The notes under the pieces are model-generated. The model did not search any database and had not been told where the DNA came from. It worked only from the letters and a program-made list of their open reading frames with translations. A program made the position numbers and the translations under genes. This document shows positions 34,084-48,700 of a stretch of 64,000 nucleotides of DNA, piece by piece (position 1 is the stretch's first letter; every line of letters starts with the position of its first letter). The stretch is from Cololabis saira (taxonomy: Eukaryota; Chordata; Actinopteri; Beloniformes; Belonidae): contig NC_084592.1 of the NCBI RefSeq assembly GCF_033807715.1, positions 23,259,501 through 23,323,500 of the forward strand, written 5' to 3'.

Positions 34084-34190
34084 TGTATATATATATATAT
34101 GTGTATATATATATATGTATATATATGTATATATATTGTATATATATATATATATATTTTATATATATATATTTTTTTTTTTTTTTTTTT
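33815..34190. repeat. Long (TA)n tract with TG interruptions and poly-T end
   Basis: About 355 bp of TA repeats broken by regular TGTA units, then about 19 T. All open frames through it (Ile-Tyr repeats on both strands) are artefacts. A run of G follows at about 34199. Confidence 0.97.
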
Positions 34191-34499
34191 AAGAAAAGGG
34201 GGGGGGTCTTTTTAATTCCTTCTGTCCATGATGGGACACTTAATGTGCCATCTGAATGTGGTGATGATTCATTTGCCACTGCGTTACATAGTCCCCATTC
34301 TCTGCAGGACCAGTTTAAAAGCCTGAGGCTCTTGACCTTGAATCACATCTCCAGCTTTGCTTACCCACGAATATCTAGTCCCTCGGTTGTTGAAAATAGC
34401 TTGGCTGCTCCCTGTCGCCATGGCTAATTCCTTAGGAACCGGTGGATCCAGTTTGATCCATCCCTCTCTGTCTTTCCCTTACCAACTCGCTGAATCTCC

Positions 34500-34856
34500 C
34501 CTCACTTTGTTCCTGTTAGAAACGCGCGGCGCATATCTGAATATCTGAGCGGCTTCTCGTGAGCTGGAAGTTTGAACCGAGTGAGAGTCTACATCTCCAC
34601 GGGTCGGCGGCGTCACTGAGAATAAAAAAAAGTGGAAAACTCGCCAAGGGGGGCGAGAACCAGAGACTTTCACCCAGTCACCTGTAGGGCGCTGCAGATG
34701 CGCTCCTCCTCAACTTTTTGTCTGCTTTTTCTTTTGAACTTGCTCATATAACTTGTTTCCATTGTTGTTGGACTGTTACGGATTCATGCTGAACTGGACA
34801 AAATCTTTTTGTATATATATATTTTTTTCATTGTGAGACCTCACTGGACGAAATAG
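34500..34856 (+). promoter_or_regulatory. Second candidate first exon of the Ikaros-family gene
   Basis: A CpG-containing stretch ('gaaacgcgcggcgcatatct', 'cgggtcggcggcgtcac') ends in a plausible donor ATAG|gtaaat at 34856/34857, 1.5 kb before the first coding exon. There is no protein evidence because the exon would be 5' UTR. Confidence 0.22.
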
Positions 34857-36328
34857 GTAAATGTCATTATTATTACTATTTTAAAGGGAGGTGGAGACAA
34901 CTTACCACCTCCTCCCTCCATCTTTGATTGAAATTATCAACTAATTTTGCACAGGGGAGACACTTGAATGTAACTGTGGGAACCCAGCTTTTTTTTTTTT
35001 TTTTGGTTTCCCATTTATATGATATGATGTTCTTTTTCTGCTCTAGTCTTTCAGTTTTAGTTGGCTACTGACGCAGGTTTTCACACAGGAATAGCCCGGG
35101 TCTGAAACAAGGCGTTTGACAGCTTGCTGGTTTTGCTGCAAAGCTTCCATGATATGTGAGACTCATTCAAGAGCCTTGACAAAGCAGATAGGTGCAATGC
35201 AAAGAGTGAACTGCCTTGAGAGAAGTGAGAAAAAGAAAAAATGATGTGGCTTGTTCTGCAGTTGGCTTGCATGATTTTCCCTCTCTAGTTAAAGGGATAG
35301 AGTTCATGATTATCACTGAAACTACTTGTATTGATAAGATACAATGCAACGTGGCTGGTTATATCTTTATTTCGGTCCTTGTGTAGTGCGGTTTCAGATT
35401 CCAACTTATACTTTAATGATTTCTATATTTCTGAAGTTTATGGTCAACAAGAGAATGGTGAAATATAGTAGAACCAAAGTTCATTTAGCAGTGTAATGTA
35501 CATCTTCAAACGTATCAGTGAACCCCTTATTAATGTAATCCATGTTTACGCTAATGATGTTTCGAGTATAAAACAAGTTTCACAACTTCAGACCTTCTCC
35601 ACAAATCCCTTGTGTGTGGTTATGAATTAATGACATTCCTTTGCTCGTCATTTTGCATCACTGATTTTACACAAAAGATCAATATAGTCAGGTTAGTGAA
35701 GTTTTGCCAGTAAGTGGGCTTGATTATAAGATTTTGATGGCAAAAGTGGTACTTCACTCGATGTTGTTATTTCTTGTTTTGCCTGTTTTTGTTGTTGGCC
35801 GATTGTGTCTGAAGAATGTGAGTCATCATTTCATCTCAAATCTGAGTGAGATGAACATTTTTACAATAAAAATGAAATTCCATATAAGTAGATGAAAAAA
35901 AAACTAAAAAAAACCCCAACAACACAGGAACTGTAACAGCAGTAATTAACTATTATTTGGTCCGGCCCAGGATTTTTGAAATAGAGAATGTGAAAGTACA
36001 ACATGTCTGTTCTTACTTTTGAAGTAGTTCTCATGGTAGCATGCTAAACATATACAACCAGAAAGTTGCACAGACTTGCTGCTGTTATGACGGAAACCTG
36101 ACCTTGCATCTCAAGCTACATAGAGGTCGCAAAGTTAGAAAATGTTAGGATTAATATTAATGTGCTATAGGGCTAGTTAATAAATCATGTATCATATCAT
36201 TATACATACACACATTTCTCAAAACAATTAAAAAATAAATAAAAACAATGCATTTAAGCAAACTCTTTTATGCTAGTGTCATGAACACTGCAGTAATATG
36301 TGTTTTTTGATTTTTTTTTATCTTGCAG

Positions 36329-36376
36329 CACTCCCAAAGAACTTGAAAATGGAGACTTCCGACGACTATTCTGCCC
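36329..36376 (+). CDS. ikzf2: ikzf2-like coding exon 1 (start codon at 36349)
   Basis: Acceptor tcttgcag|CA at 36328/36329 and donor C|gtaagt at 36376/36377. ATG at 36349 has A at -3 and G at +4. It encodes METSDDYSA plus the first base of an Arg codon, matching the start of Helios (METE...). Positions 36329-36348 are 5' UTR. The following intron is 5.4 kb. Confidence 0.8.
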
Positions 36377-39300
36377 GTAAGTCCTCCGAACCGACCCACA
36401 ACATATGTTTAAGACAAGCAGGGATCATTTGCATGCAAATCAGAATGTTTGAGTGTACCAATAATGGGGGCGTATTGACAATGACCATTGCAATTTTTTT
36501 TTTTCTTTAGAGTCTTTAAATTAAGTTTGGGTAATTTCCCTGTTTTGGCTTTTGAAACCATTTCAGTATTTTGGGACCGTGTTGATACAAAAAAAAAAAA
36601 AAACAAGGCGAATAAGAAAATACATATTTACAATCTAGTTGAGATAAACATTTTAAGGGATTTTCCCCAAAGTGCAGCCTTTTTCCTGTTCACCTCTTAA
36701 AGGCAGAGAAAATGCTGCATTAGCAACATCCTGTTGAATGCGGCGTATACTGGATATGCACTTTGTGGTGCTCCATTGCCCTTTGCTGGTTTCCTTTGGG
36801 TGTCTTTAATGTCTTCCCTTCACCCCCCCTGTATTTTTGCTTCGTTGTGTATATTTTAACACAGGTATATTGTTGATGACATCAGTGGGGACTTTTAAGT
36901 CTCCATTGGGGGTTTGTGCTTGTAGGAACACTTGACAGGCGATCTAGGGGTGAAGGCAAAAGGAAAGATGGAGCCTTGTCCTCCCTTTTCTGTCCATCTT
37001 TGGCTTGTTTCTGAAATTTTGCATTTGGGATAAACAAACGAACAGTAGATTTTGCTTGCGTTACGAAACAGAAAGCCTAAATTTTGAGAAATATAACACT
37101 TTACATTCCTCTCTACTCCCTCGTATTTTATATCCTTGGTTAGCTGGTGCTGATTGTGGATGGCAATTTAGGTCAAACGCTGTACTGCACTGACACACAG
37201 CAGCATAGTCTTGCTATGATACTACTGTATATGCACTTCAACTATACGCTAAGTCATGCTATCCACCCATGCAAACGTATCATACGCTCATTATCATCAG
37301 CGTAAAAACACATGCATTCTCTAACATGGGCAGCATGTCCAATAGAAGTAGTGTCTCTCTTTTGGACACTCTTATATTCATCCTTTACCATTTGCATGAT
37401 ACTGTGGATAAGACCAAAACATGCTGCACCTCAAACTAAAATAAAGAAAAAAGATAATAAGTCAGCATGTTAAATCATAGAATGTAAACAAACCCACGAC
37501 ATATATTTAAGAAAAATGTTACCCTATGTGGAAATCTCCACCTTTAAACTAAACAGGTGCATTTATGTGATTATTTCTAGTGTTCATGAGCATTCATGCC
37601 AGGGTGTACTCTACTTTATTTTCTGTACTGAATGGAAGGATAAACGGGGCAATGTTCATGAGTCACAGGAACATTTCAGACTCTGATATGGTAACTTGAT
37701 AACAATCAAATCAGAAAACACTCTGATTGAACTCAATTCATGAATGAAAAGAGACAAAACTATGAATCTTGACAACATTATAAAAATACTGTAGAGCTGA
37801 GTTGGCTTTCATTCGAGTTCAAGGCTGCGAAGGATCTGGCACATAGGTGGCTTCACTACACACGAGTGACAGAGAACTGAGATCGCTAATGTTGGAATAC
37901 CAATTTACCAAGACTTTGTTGTTGATGGATTGCAGTGAAATATTTTCATTAGTTTGTGCAGAACTTTAGCTGAGACTGAATATTACACCGGGTCACTGTG
38001 TTGATGGATCGTTTGAATGAATGCAACTGTGGCTAAATTGTTAAAGCTGTCTTACGATTGTTTTGCCAGAAACAGGCTCTAAATAATCACTTTTAAGAAG
38101 CAACGGGATTATGAAATTGTGACACATATTGCATGTTTGAATAACGAATATTTGGCAAACTTTTTTAACCGAGACTTATCTCATTTTTAAAGTAGAAGTT
38201 ACTGCAAAACTTGGCCGTGTTTCCTGGCAGTTGATAAGAAATATCTTATGATTAATTATTTTAAATAATTCTTTTGAAATAGAAAATAGATCTAATAAAA
38301 AAACACTGCACTGTGTATATCATTAAAATGAAGTTGATTGAAACACCAGAAGCATAAGATTGAATGAAAATAAAATGTGCAAGTCTTAAGTTAAAGTCAA
38401 TTTGAATAATAGTTCTGGGTAACAGGCTGCATGCCCACATGGCTTGCAGATGCACCGCCAGAAACCCAAAAACTGCTCTATTGAATTGCTGCTTGTCCAA
38501 TATTAAACAGAGCCTGCAATAAGAAAGGAGGAACTAATCAAAGTTGTGGAAGTTCAGAGCATGAAAATCTACAGTATATGTTGGGTTTTTTTCATGCATG
38601 TAAGGGTAATAGTGTCTGTGAGTCACAGTAGTAGGATCAGACGTGTGACTTGACATTGTACACATTCATATGAGACTCACTGTTTTTGGTTTCAATTTCT
38701 GGTGGCCTTATAAAGGTGAAAAACATCTACTTAAAGATAACGGTGAAATGAGGACACGTTGAGAAAAAGTAGATTATGTGGATTATTATATGGATGGATG
38801 GGGCGCTTTTTTTTTTTCAGAAACAATGCTGCAGACACAAGCTTTGCTTTCAAGAAAGCTGCTTGATAATAAAAGATTGTGAACCCAAGCTGCCTCAGTG
38901 TTTAATCAGCTCTTTTTTTTACACTACTTTCTGTTTTCACACTCATTTTGTCCCTTTGCAGGTAATCGTACTCTTACAGAAGTCATACGTTCACACGCCT
39001 CTACTATTCTGTCACATACACTGTTATGTTTTATCAAAGACAAGAAACATTTTCACCGAGATTATCTCATGGTCTCAATTGTAAACCTTACATTCTTTCA
39101 CACACTCTTTCACATAGGCTGTCATTGTCACCGAGAGGAATTACTCACACATATCTCTGTTTCAGAAAAAATATTTCTCTCTCACACTTGTTCCTGTTTT
39201 TGATATAATATTATAATAGATTTTACACGCTTTTACATAAAAACGGAGGAAAAAGTCTCTCTTTAGACTTCAGTTCCTATTTCTTTAAGACCATTTAAGA

Positions 39301-42300
39301 CCTTTGAAGGCACCAAATTTTGATTGTCCATACCTGGCAAAGAAAAAGACAGCTGCGTCTTCTTTTGTTTGACCACTGCCAAACTAAAGGCAACATGGGG
39401 CAGCAGGCATTTAGCAAATTGGTTATATGGTAATGCAATTAATGAAAGGAAGAAAAGCTAGGACTAGCATCAAAAATGTTCCTGCAATTCATAAGCAGCG
39501 TCTTCTGTGAGTGGACATAATTGCAGTTTAGTATAAGTACCTATGCACGTCTTGTACATGCAAAAACATCTGCATAAGATATAAAAATGAAAGGGAAAAT
39601 CCCCAAAAGTATAATTTGACCTGTTTAATAAATAGTCCCATTCCTTGCTGGGTCACCCCCGATACATAAATAGCAAACCCAAAAGAGCAGAAAGAAAAAG
39701 GAAATACTAGTGCACACATGTCTGCATGTCTTTGAAATGTATGCTAAAAGATGTGCAAGAAGGTGCTAAACCTGGGTTTTTTTTTTCCGTTTTCTATAAA
39801 TTTTGTCTCTTCAGACAAAATGTTTGTTGATTTCACCCTTTTTTTCTCATATCTTTTTTCTCCCTGCAGATGGTTTAAGCCTGGTTTAACACTCCTAATT
39901 GCACAGGATTTCTTTTAAATAAATTGTAAGATCATAGAGTTCACTCGTTATGAGAGGATGACTGAACTACAGAAAATGCTCATGTGGTGTCGGTAATAAA
40001 GTCAATAACAATCACACCTGTGAGTTTTGCGGGTACAAATTTGTTCCTTTCCATTTGTCAGCAGATTAAATCATCCCAATTTGGCATATTAGTCAAAATG
40101 CATTTTCCCCAGCAAGTCATATCAGTTTGATATTCTGGTCCTACTCTTCATATAGGTTTGACTAAGCAAACGTGGGACACCAACTCCAAATCTTCAATTC
40201 AGTCTATGAAAGCATTGGCTAGTGATTTTTTAATTTCTATTTATTTCCTTTTTCGGTGTGTTTTGTTTGTTTTTTCTCACCCTGTTATTGATATGGCAAC
40301 CAGGCCAAACTGAACATTTTAATTAGGGAATTTCCTGATTGTCCAGCTGTATCTGACCATTGCAATTAAGAAATAGTAAAGAATCAGAACTTGACTGTTA
40401 ATGAAAGCTGGAAGCGTCTTGGCTTTTGATGGCTTTTTATGCATTTCAAAGTTTGTTAATTCGCATGTTAAGGGCTTGATAGTACCCTTTCTTTCTTCTT
40501 TTTTTCATTTTAATGCTATGTTCCTTGTTGGGAACCTTGTTTGAGAATGCTGAACTCAAAAAGCCCCAAAAACTATTAGTTAAGGCTTGATACATGGTGC
40601 TGCTAGGCATCTGTCAGCATGTGTTACGCAAGGCTAATGGAAAATCCTTCATGACAAATCTGGGACACTCCTGTCTCCAGGACAGCATTGCCGAGGCATA
40701 GCCGGCATTGGTCACCTGAGATTTCCTCTAACCCCAACCTGTGCAACCTGTGCAACCTGAGCCCAGGCCCAGGGATTGTGTCATGGACAACGTCTCCCAG
40801 TAAGCCCCACCTGGTGAGGCTCCCGCTACAGCAGCAGTAGCACAGGAGAGGCTGTGAAATGAAACGAGCTGTCGTACTGTAGCTAGTTGAAGTCTGATGG
40901 ATGTATCTTTTTTCATGTATGTATCATTTCTGATATTTGCAGCACTAGCAAAGTGATACAAGGTGTCCGTTCAGACATAACATGTAATGCCATCCTTTGG
41001 CTGCCTGGGGACATCATATTCAGATTTATTTATTTTTCCCAGTTTTTCAAATTTGTCAGTATAAACGTATAAGCTACTGGTAGTACAAGAGTACTCGTTG
41101 GCTCCTAAGGGATCTGACACCTGAGTGTTGGCCTGTTGCCGCTGCATTGTTTTAGTGACCCTGATGGGGCCGGAGTGTAAGGAGATAAGGGATTGGTTTG
41201 CTCTCCCTCTGAGTGGACACTGGGCTATCCATGGCCTGTGTTCTCAACGGACTGCTGAGAGGTTGCAATCTGATCTGCATTTGCTGGACATCAGGATCCC
41301 AAAGGTGCATGCATGCAGTTGAGTTAGTTCCACCCTGCATTCTGGATTTTGACCTTTATACTCACCATTCAGGTTGGACTCAGGAGGAGGTCTGAGTATG
41401 ATGCATCGTTTTTCATCCAAGAAGGAAAGACATTTGAGTTTCTTACTCATGTGAAATATTAAATGTTTGCTCAACTGCACATGCTGTTTACTTCTATTCT
41501 TTGCCCCTTGCTTTATCTTTATAAAAGTCAATAGACCAGAACGTGGTCTGAGGTGCGGTTATGTTCAGTCTGCAAGCATCTCATTCTTCACATGAGATGT
41601 GTTGCTGCAGGTTCAGCTGGATATTCACTAAGACAAACAACCAAGCATTTTTTCCATGTACCATTGAGTGTTTCTTTTTTCTTTTTCTTTTTTTTTTTTT
41701 TAACAATTGCAGCAGTATACAATACAATGAAGATGGCTATGTTTCTGTGTCTCCCAGGTAACGGCCAATGCTCTCCTGATAAGGAGAACTCTAGGATGTT
41801 GGTGGATGTGTCTGCGACGAATGGACAGATGGTTCCTCAGGGTCCTAATTCCCTCCGTGGTGAGTGCTCAATAAATATACACAAATACACCTCACTGCAC
41901 AAAGCTGTCATTACTCCTTCAGAAATGATTTACAGTTTTAACCGCACAAGGCGACGTCATTCTTATAAATGCACTTTATCTCTTATTGTATTCCCTCTAA
42001 ACTGATTTCCGTTTGAGAGTAAGTTTGCAGTTCTTGCAGCATTACTTACACAACTAATGAGACCAGATTAGCAGACGGATGCCTCTGAATGTTGGCCTGC
42101 ATGTTACCTTGCATGGTGTGTGTAACTGTGCATGTGTATAAATGAGGACCATATGCTTTGCATGAATTCTGCATTAAAACTATTAAAAAATGTTTAAATG
42201 AACATTAAACATGATATAAATGAAGGTGAGCACAATAGCTTCCACGATGAGAGCTCCTGCACTGAAGTGTTATGTTGTACCTTGTCATGTACAGAACTTG

Positions 42301-45300
42301 GCATGAAAGGCTCATTTGTTGCACACAGTCTATGGACTTATCTCTAGCGATGTCACTGTGATGCAGCAACTTAAAAAAAGGGGAAACAAAGCAAGACAAG
42401 AGATCTGAGTGAGAAAAGAAAAGGAGGAACCTTTTTCCCACAAGGTTAAATGCAACAAGGAGGCCGGCTGCAAAATGGTTTTCACGTTTGTCAGTCTGCA
42501 ACCTGCGTGGATTTTGTTCCGGTAAAAGAGCTATCCGACATCATCTATACAGATCTAATATGAAGCACGGAATATATAGCCAGCCAAAATTGAGCAGAAA
42601 GTGTTTTATCAGGTTTGGATGCTGTCAGTGAACCAGTAGTGATCTTCATCCGTGCCTTTCCATGGATCAAGGAAAAATCACATACGGTTTCTAGAAAAAG
42701 ACCAGAATTACACAGTGTCTTTTTCTTCCGGCTTTTGTCGTAGCAACCACTGTTCAAGCGTATCCTCACCTGACCACTCTGTGCATTGCGCTCAGCCACA
42801 ATGGAGAGACAGATGTAAAGATGAACAGAGCTGAATAGCAAGGACGTTTAGGTCTGCTCCGTGTTGCCAGGATACAGCCGTCAAAGGCGAGGCTCGGTTT
42901 CAGCTTGGATATTGGGATAAGTGTTTATGTGAACACTGGAAACATACAGTGGCACTTTGAAAAATGCCATTTTCTTCATGACATGAATCTCTTGCTCTGC
43001 TCAACATGAAAAAAATATATATTTATTTAATCCCTTAACTGTGGGATGAGGGTTTAGTAAATTCAGCTCCAAAGCTTAAGAGGACAGTTGATGGATTCTG
43101 TCTAATGGGAGGATTTAGTGAAACAACAACCACATTATTGTCCTAAAACAGGATCATCAGGATCAGTGAGTTGTGCTTGGAGAGTGCTCGCCTTCTTCTT
43201 CTTTTCTTTTTCCCCCTTCTCTTCACTACTGTACATGAATAGCCCTTCTTAAATTCATCTCACATCAGAAATACTGTTGGTGCTGTACTAAAGATACCCG
43301 CTGATCACAGTGTGATGTTTGAAAATCTTCTGTTACACCTGCAGTGAGAACAAGCTCAGATCCGCTCGAGGGGACAGACTGAGTCAAGTTTTATTACATT
43401 GCGCAGGAATACTTGTTTGGTCTCATAGGGCTTCAGAGAAAGTAAAATTCAAACGACAAAAAGGAAACTTTGTCCTTTGTAACGCCTGCAAAACATTTTT
43501 ACATCACACATTTATCTCAGAACCAACATGTCAAATAGAAGAATCCGTGACTGTTTTACTTGATCACCGCATACTTTACTGTCAGCCAAATAACCGAAAA
43601 TGGCTTTTCTGTTTTCATTTTCCTTTTTTTAATGACGTGCAGTGCTTGGTCATCTGATTCATGTGTGTTTTGATGCGTATGGCTCGTTGTTACGTCTTAC
43701 TGCATCGGAAGATGGGAGACAAATTAAACGTGAAGAATTTGACTTAAAAAAGGGTTAGAAAAAGATTGCTTCTAATATACTATATACCATAAACTAGTGT
43801 ATTCATACAGGTTGTGTAGGTTTAAAAATGAAATAGCACGTAGTCTCATCTTGTGCGTATGAATCATTATTTATTTCAAGTATTACCAATTAGTGGTGAC
43901 TTATAACAGGAGACTGCTGGAGGTAGGTTTCCTGCCGCCTCTCACCTCCACACACACACACATTTAGACATTATTGCACAATCTTTGGCCCTTGTCATCT
44001 AGCCAGTTTCCCATTGCTAGTCAGCAGTAACCTGCAATGTGCCTCTGACGCTCTTTTTCTCCTCAAGGAAAACCAGACAAGCCTGTTTATTTGTTTCACA
44101 GTCTCATCTTGTCACTGCGTCCATTCCTTCTGATTGGATACGACCTGCCGGTTGAACCTCCACATTTAACAATCTTTTCTTTTCTTTTTTTTTCACCCAC
44201 AACCTTTTTGTATCTGACTCCAGAAGGAAATCCAGTTCACTTCAATCATGCCTTAGCCATAATTTTGCTCTGATTCATTCATTACAAATTGACACTAGTT
44301 GGTTACAATTCAGCTTCACGACCCCTGTGGAGAGTGTTGTAAGATAAGAGGAGAGTTAAACTGTAAACTGCATCTTGTCATGAGAGTGGTTTGTTTTATT
44401 TCCAGAACTGACAGTGAAGCAAGAGGACGAAATTGCGGAAGAAGACAACAGCAGTCCAGCACCTGAAGATATGGACCCAATGGGGGATGAAGGAGCAGCG
44501 CTGAAGGAGTCTGTGGATGGCAGTCCCTGCGACGTGCAGGATGGGCTATCTGGAGCAAACGGACCTTCTGATGCAGGAAATCGACCAGCAAATGGTACGA
44601 ATTGTGTAAATGTCGCTTTCAAGTTTCACAGCGCGCAGTGCTGTCTGACCAAGGTGGCGCGTCAGTGAGTCAGAAATCACTTCTTTTCCTCGACAGTGGG
44701 TGGAGTTCAGTCCTCAACTGAATGTGAAGGGAAAGAAAAAATATCCTTGGAATCTCCCACAACCTGTTTCAACTGACGCCATGACTGTTCTGGTTGTCAC
44801 AGTGTTAGGATCAGATTTCTTTTTTCCAACTGGCTCAAGATCTAAAGAAACAGTGCCCACACCATCAAAAAGCCCATCATGCAGTCAGTGAGGGAGACAC
44901 ACATGTTTGTGTATTGAGAGCAGGCTTTTACGCCACTACTTTTTCTTTCTTTGGGCAATGGATAGGGGTCAAGTTGAACGTATGACTCTACCTCCTAAAA
45001 CCGACACCTCTGAACAGAACTGTGAAAAAATACATGTAAGTGGAATCTTTGCATCACATCGCGATGGTATTTTGACCACAACATGTCACAGTTATTCCAT
45101 TAAAACCTCAGAAGAATTGTGTCAACATTTGAGCAGAGTGTCAGGTTTCCTTTGACTTTACTTTTCATTTATGATAAATAAAGCAGCTGTTGGTGGTTGC
45201 TCGCGATTAAGGTCAGCTTCTAGCTCTCATAGAAGGTACTTTATATTAGGAACAGGAAAAAAAAAATCTATCATCTATATTATAAAAATATAGATGATCA

Positions 45301-45644
45301 TAACCACCATCCACACTGAGTTAAGTACTGACTTCCTGTGCGCCCCCCCCCTCCCGCCCTTTCAGGTGACAGGCCGTTCCAATGCAACCAGTGTGGTGTG
45401 TCGTTCACCCAGAAGGGAAACCTGCTGCGACACGTCAAGCTGCACACAGGAGAAAAACCCTTCAAATGCCCCTTCTGCAACTATGCCTGTCGCCGCCGAG
45501 ATGCCCTCACCGGTCATTTGCGCACTCATTCTGGTAAGCCTCTTCCTCTGCCTCCTCTCTTCCCTTTTTACTCACCCACGCCTGTTACCCAGAAGGGACT
45601 TATCAACAGAAGTGCTTCAGGAACAGAAGAAAGAAGAAGTACTG

Positions 45645-45713
<69 letters not shown>

Positions 45714-48700
45714 TTTTTGTGTTGTGCAAGCCAGAATACGAAGTAACATTAGTACATTATTTCCAAGAAATGTCAGGCTTTGTCACCACCTCTCAAATAT
45801 CCTCCTGAGATATTTAGTGACTCAGAGTCACCTACAGGCTGGAGACCTGTGATTTTGAAAGAGATTGTGTGTTTAACATGTGCATTCACAGACACCGGCA
45901 TGAGCGCCTTTCGGTTAGGCTCCAAGGACAAACTGTTTCTTCGCTCGTCTTGCTAGGGAGGAAACTGCTCAGAGACACACGTGGAGAGTTGCCTGTCTCT
46001 CTCAACTGTAACCCACTTTTCTATCAGACTTAGTGCTCTCCCCTCTGTTGTGCCTGTGAAATCAAGGTCAGACAATGCTGTCATTTCTGCCTATGAAGCC
46101 CCCATGGGGGTTACTCATACTCAACTCTCTTTTTAGATACGGGGAATGTTTGTGTTTGGGTGTTCACTCTTGTATTTGCACATGCTTCTTTTTCTTTTTT
46201 TTTATATCTCTAATTCCTGTCTTATTAGTTACTTGCATTTTTCTTGAATGCAGACTGCATTGTCTCTTTTTCCCACATCTGTCTTCCACCATCAGTAATG
46301 TACATTTTTTGTCTGGGGACTGAGGACAGATGACTAAAAAAAAAAACAACTTCAGCACAGAAATGGGAGTTAGCTGGCAAGAAACTGAAAACGAGAGTAA
46401 GATACAGTGTGTTACACTGAAAGTTGGCATTTTTCACTCATGCACTGGCAAAACAATAACGTGGGAACATTGCGACTTGGCATGCGAGTGGTTTTACATG
46501 CTTTGTCATCTAAACGCATGCAAGTTCCCTCTTATTAGCCAAACGCAATCACTCAAGTGAGAAAGTTCAATGTGTGAAGCATTTGCATGAATTTGAAAGG
46601 AGGATTCTTCAGATCCATCCAACATCTGCACAAGGTTATGCATCGGTGGTTATATAAATATGAAAAAGAACTGAATGCCACATTTATTTTTTTGTATTTG
46701 AAGGAGTGTGTGGATGTGAGTGACTGAGAACAAAAGAGTGATACTGCCTACTCCACTCACTGTCAGAGTTTTTCACGGCTGGAAAGCAGCAAAGAGTGCT
46801 GTTTCCGTGATGACGCTTAATTTTGAAACAATCCTTTCAGTACGCAAAATGAATATTGTTTCAGTGGCCTTGCATGGTCATCTAGCCGCACGTTAACAAT
46901 ATAGAAACTGTTTATCACCAAACGCTTCCTACTCAGAAAAAAAGAAAAGAAAAAAAAGATGGCTCTAATTTCTACTTCTGCCAATACGGTGTCAGTCATA
47001 GACCACAAAAGTACTGAATGACACATGCAGCTGAGGGGAAAAAGTGTCTGCTGATGTAAGATTGGCAATGACTGATCTCGTTTGGTAACAAATGGGTTTT
47101 ATTTCTTACGCACATATCATCAAAGAAGTAGTCCAGGGTTGATGATGTAACATTCACAGTTATGGGAATATTCTGTTGCTCAGTAGTGTAAGATTGAATG
47201 AAATGCTCCTACGACATGCACGCTGGATGCAACATGTATCTGTAGCAGCGATCATCAGCATGCTGGTGAATGTCTTATATCACTCAGCTAATGGCAGAGG
47301 TTGGTTCTCAGTAGTACGCTTAATGTGGCCTCTAGTTTACTCACGGACTCCCTTTATGAGTCATTACATTAACTTTGACAGTATCTCAATACAGGACACA
47401 GAGCTCTTGTCAGCAGTGCTTGTCTGTGGGATTTTGCTTCATGCAGTGTGGGTTTTCAAGAATATCTGTGCTTCGGCTTTTATTTTACAGCTTCAGAGGA
47501 AAGCCCGTAATTATTCGCCTTCCTGGTATACAGCAATATCATGTTCAGGTTAAATAAAATGAAAAAAGACCCAACATCTTAGGACAAATTTTGCACATAT
47601 ATAGAAGCATGCTGGATGGGTGGATTGATCAATGGCTTGATAGCTAAAGATAGATGCAAAGGATGTGTCTGCATCTTTCCACTTGTCTCAGTAGGAAGGA
47701 ATTGAATAAAATTGAAGTGGCGCAATGAATCACACGCCACCTCCAAAGCAGTTTAAGCTTGGAGTTTCCTACCGCCACCATGGGATGCATGATCAGCTCC
47801 ATCATTTACTCATCCTGTGCCACCGCAGTGGGAGTTCGCTTTGTGTTTCGCAGACCAAAGCGTTTCAAAATGCAGACTTTCATGGCGCCACTACTTTGGT
47901 CGCCCACAGCCTGTATTTCAGTCTGGCAACAGTTGAGTGGAATCCTTACACTACTAGTGGAAACCTCCGTGATCTCAGAAGCCTGCGTCTGCTTTGTTTG
48001 AACTACTGACTGTTCGTAAGATTTTTATTTTTTTACAACTACGCAACACTGGGCACCATCCAGTTATCTTTCCCTTGAATGTGTTTGTTTGTAGTTGGCA
48101 AACCACACAAGTGCAACTACTGCGGACGGAGTTACAAGCAGCGCACCTCGCTAGAAGAGCACAAAGAACGCTGCCACGGATATTTGCAGGGAATTGGCTT
48201 GGATCACTCATCTAACACCGGCCCTTACACTGGTAAAAGAAACCACAAGCAGAAACAATAGAACCCTGCAATGCAATAATTCTATACAGATAAGTCTAAC
48301 TCTCCGTCTAACTCTCTTTTTACCCTTTTCAGGTGAGGTTCCACAGAAAGAAGTCAGGTCCATGGCAGAGGCCAACACCTTGGCAGTCTTTGATCGACCC
48401 CCGGTCATAGAAAGACTCCCTCTAGGCAAAAGGAAGAGCACGACTCCTCAGAAATTTGTGGGTGCGTATCTCAGAATGAGTCAGCCAATCACCACCTTTT
48501 GTTTTTACTTTAATAATGTGGGAAGAGACAGGAAGACACAGACTTTGACATGCAGTGTCATTTGATTGGTTTCAAGTTAAGTTTTAAGGTGCTCTACCAC
48601 GCAGTGCATATGAACTATTGTTTTCAGTCCCAGCTCTGGACTTATCCACTTTTTTCTTTTTCTTCTTTTACCCCCAAACACAGATTTAGTATAGTTTTTT

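Noticed and set aside
33890..34279. Overlapping Ile-Tyr-rich open frames on both strands
   Set aside because: Products of the TA microsatellite.
43319..43657. 112-codon frame with several Cys and His residues in an intron, considered as a finger exon
   Set aside because: Spacing does not fit C2H2 fingers, there is no family text, and no suitable splice sites in phase 1.
44695..44790. Segment reading V-G-G-V after an acceptor-like cgacag, considered as a finger 1 exon
   Set aside because: It has a stop codon before any usable donor, and the Cys/His spacing of a C2H2 finger is absent.
44967..45035. Possible 69-bp cassette exon ending in a strong gtaagt donor
   Set aside because: In the phase 1 frame required by the neighbouring exons it meets a stop codon, and its translation resembles no Ikaros-family sequence.
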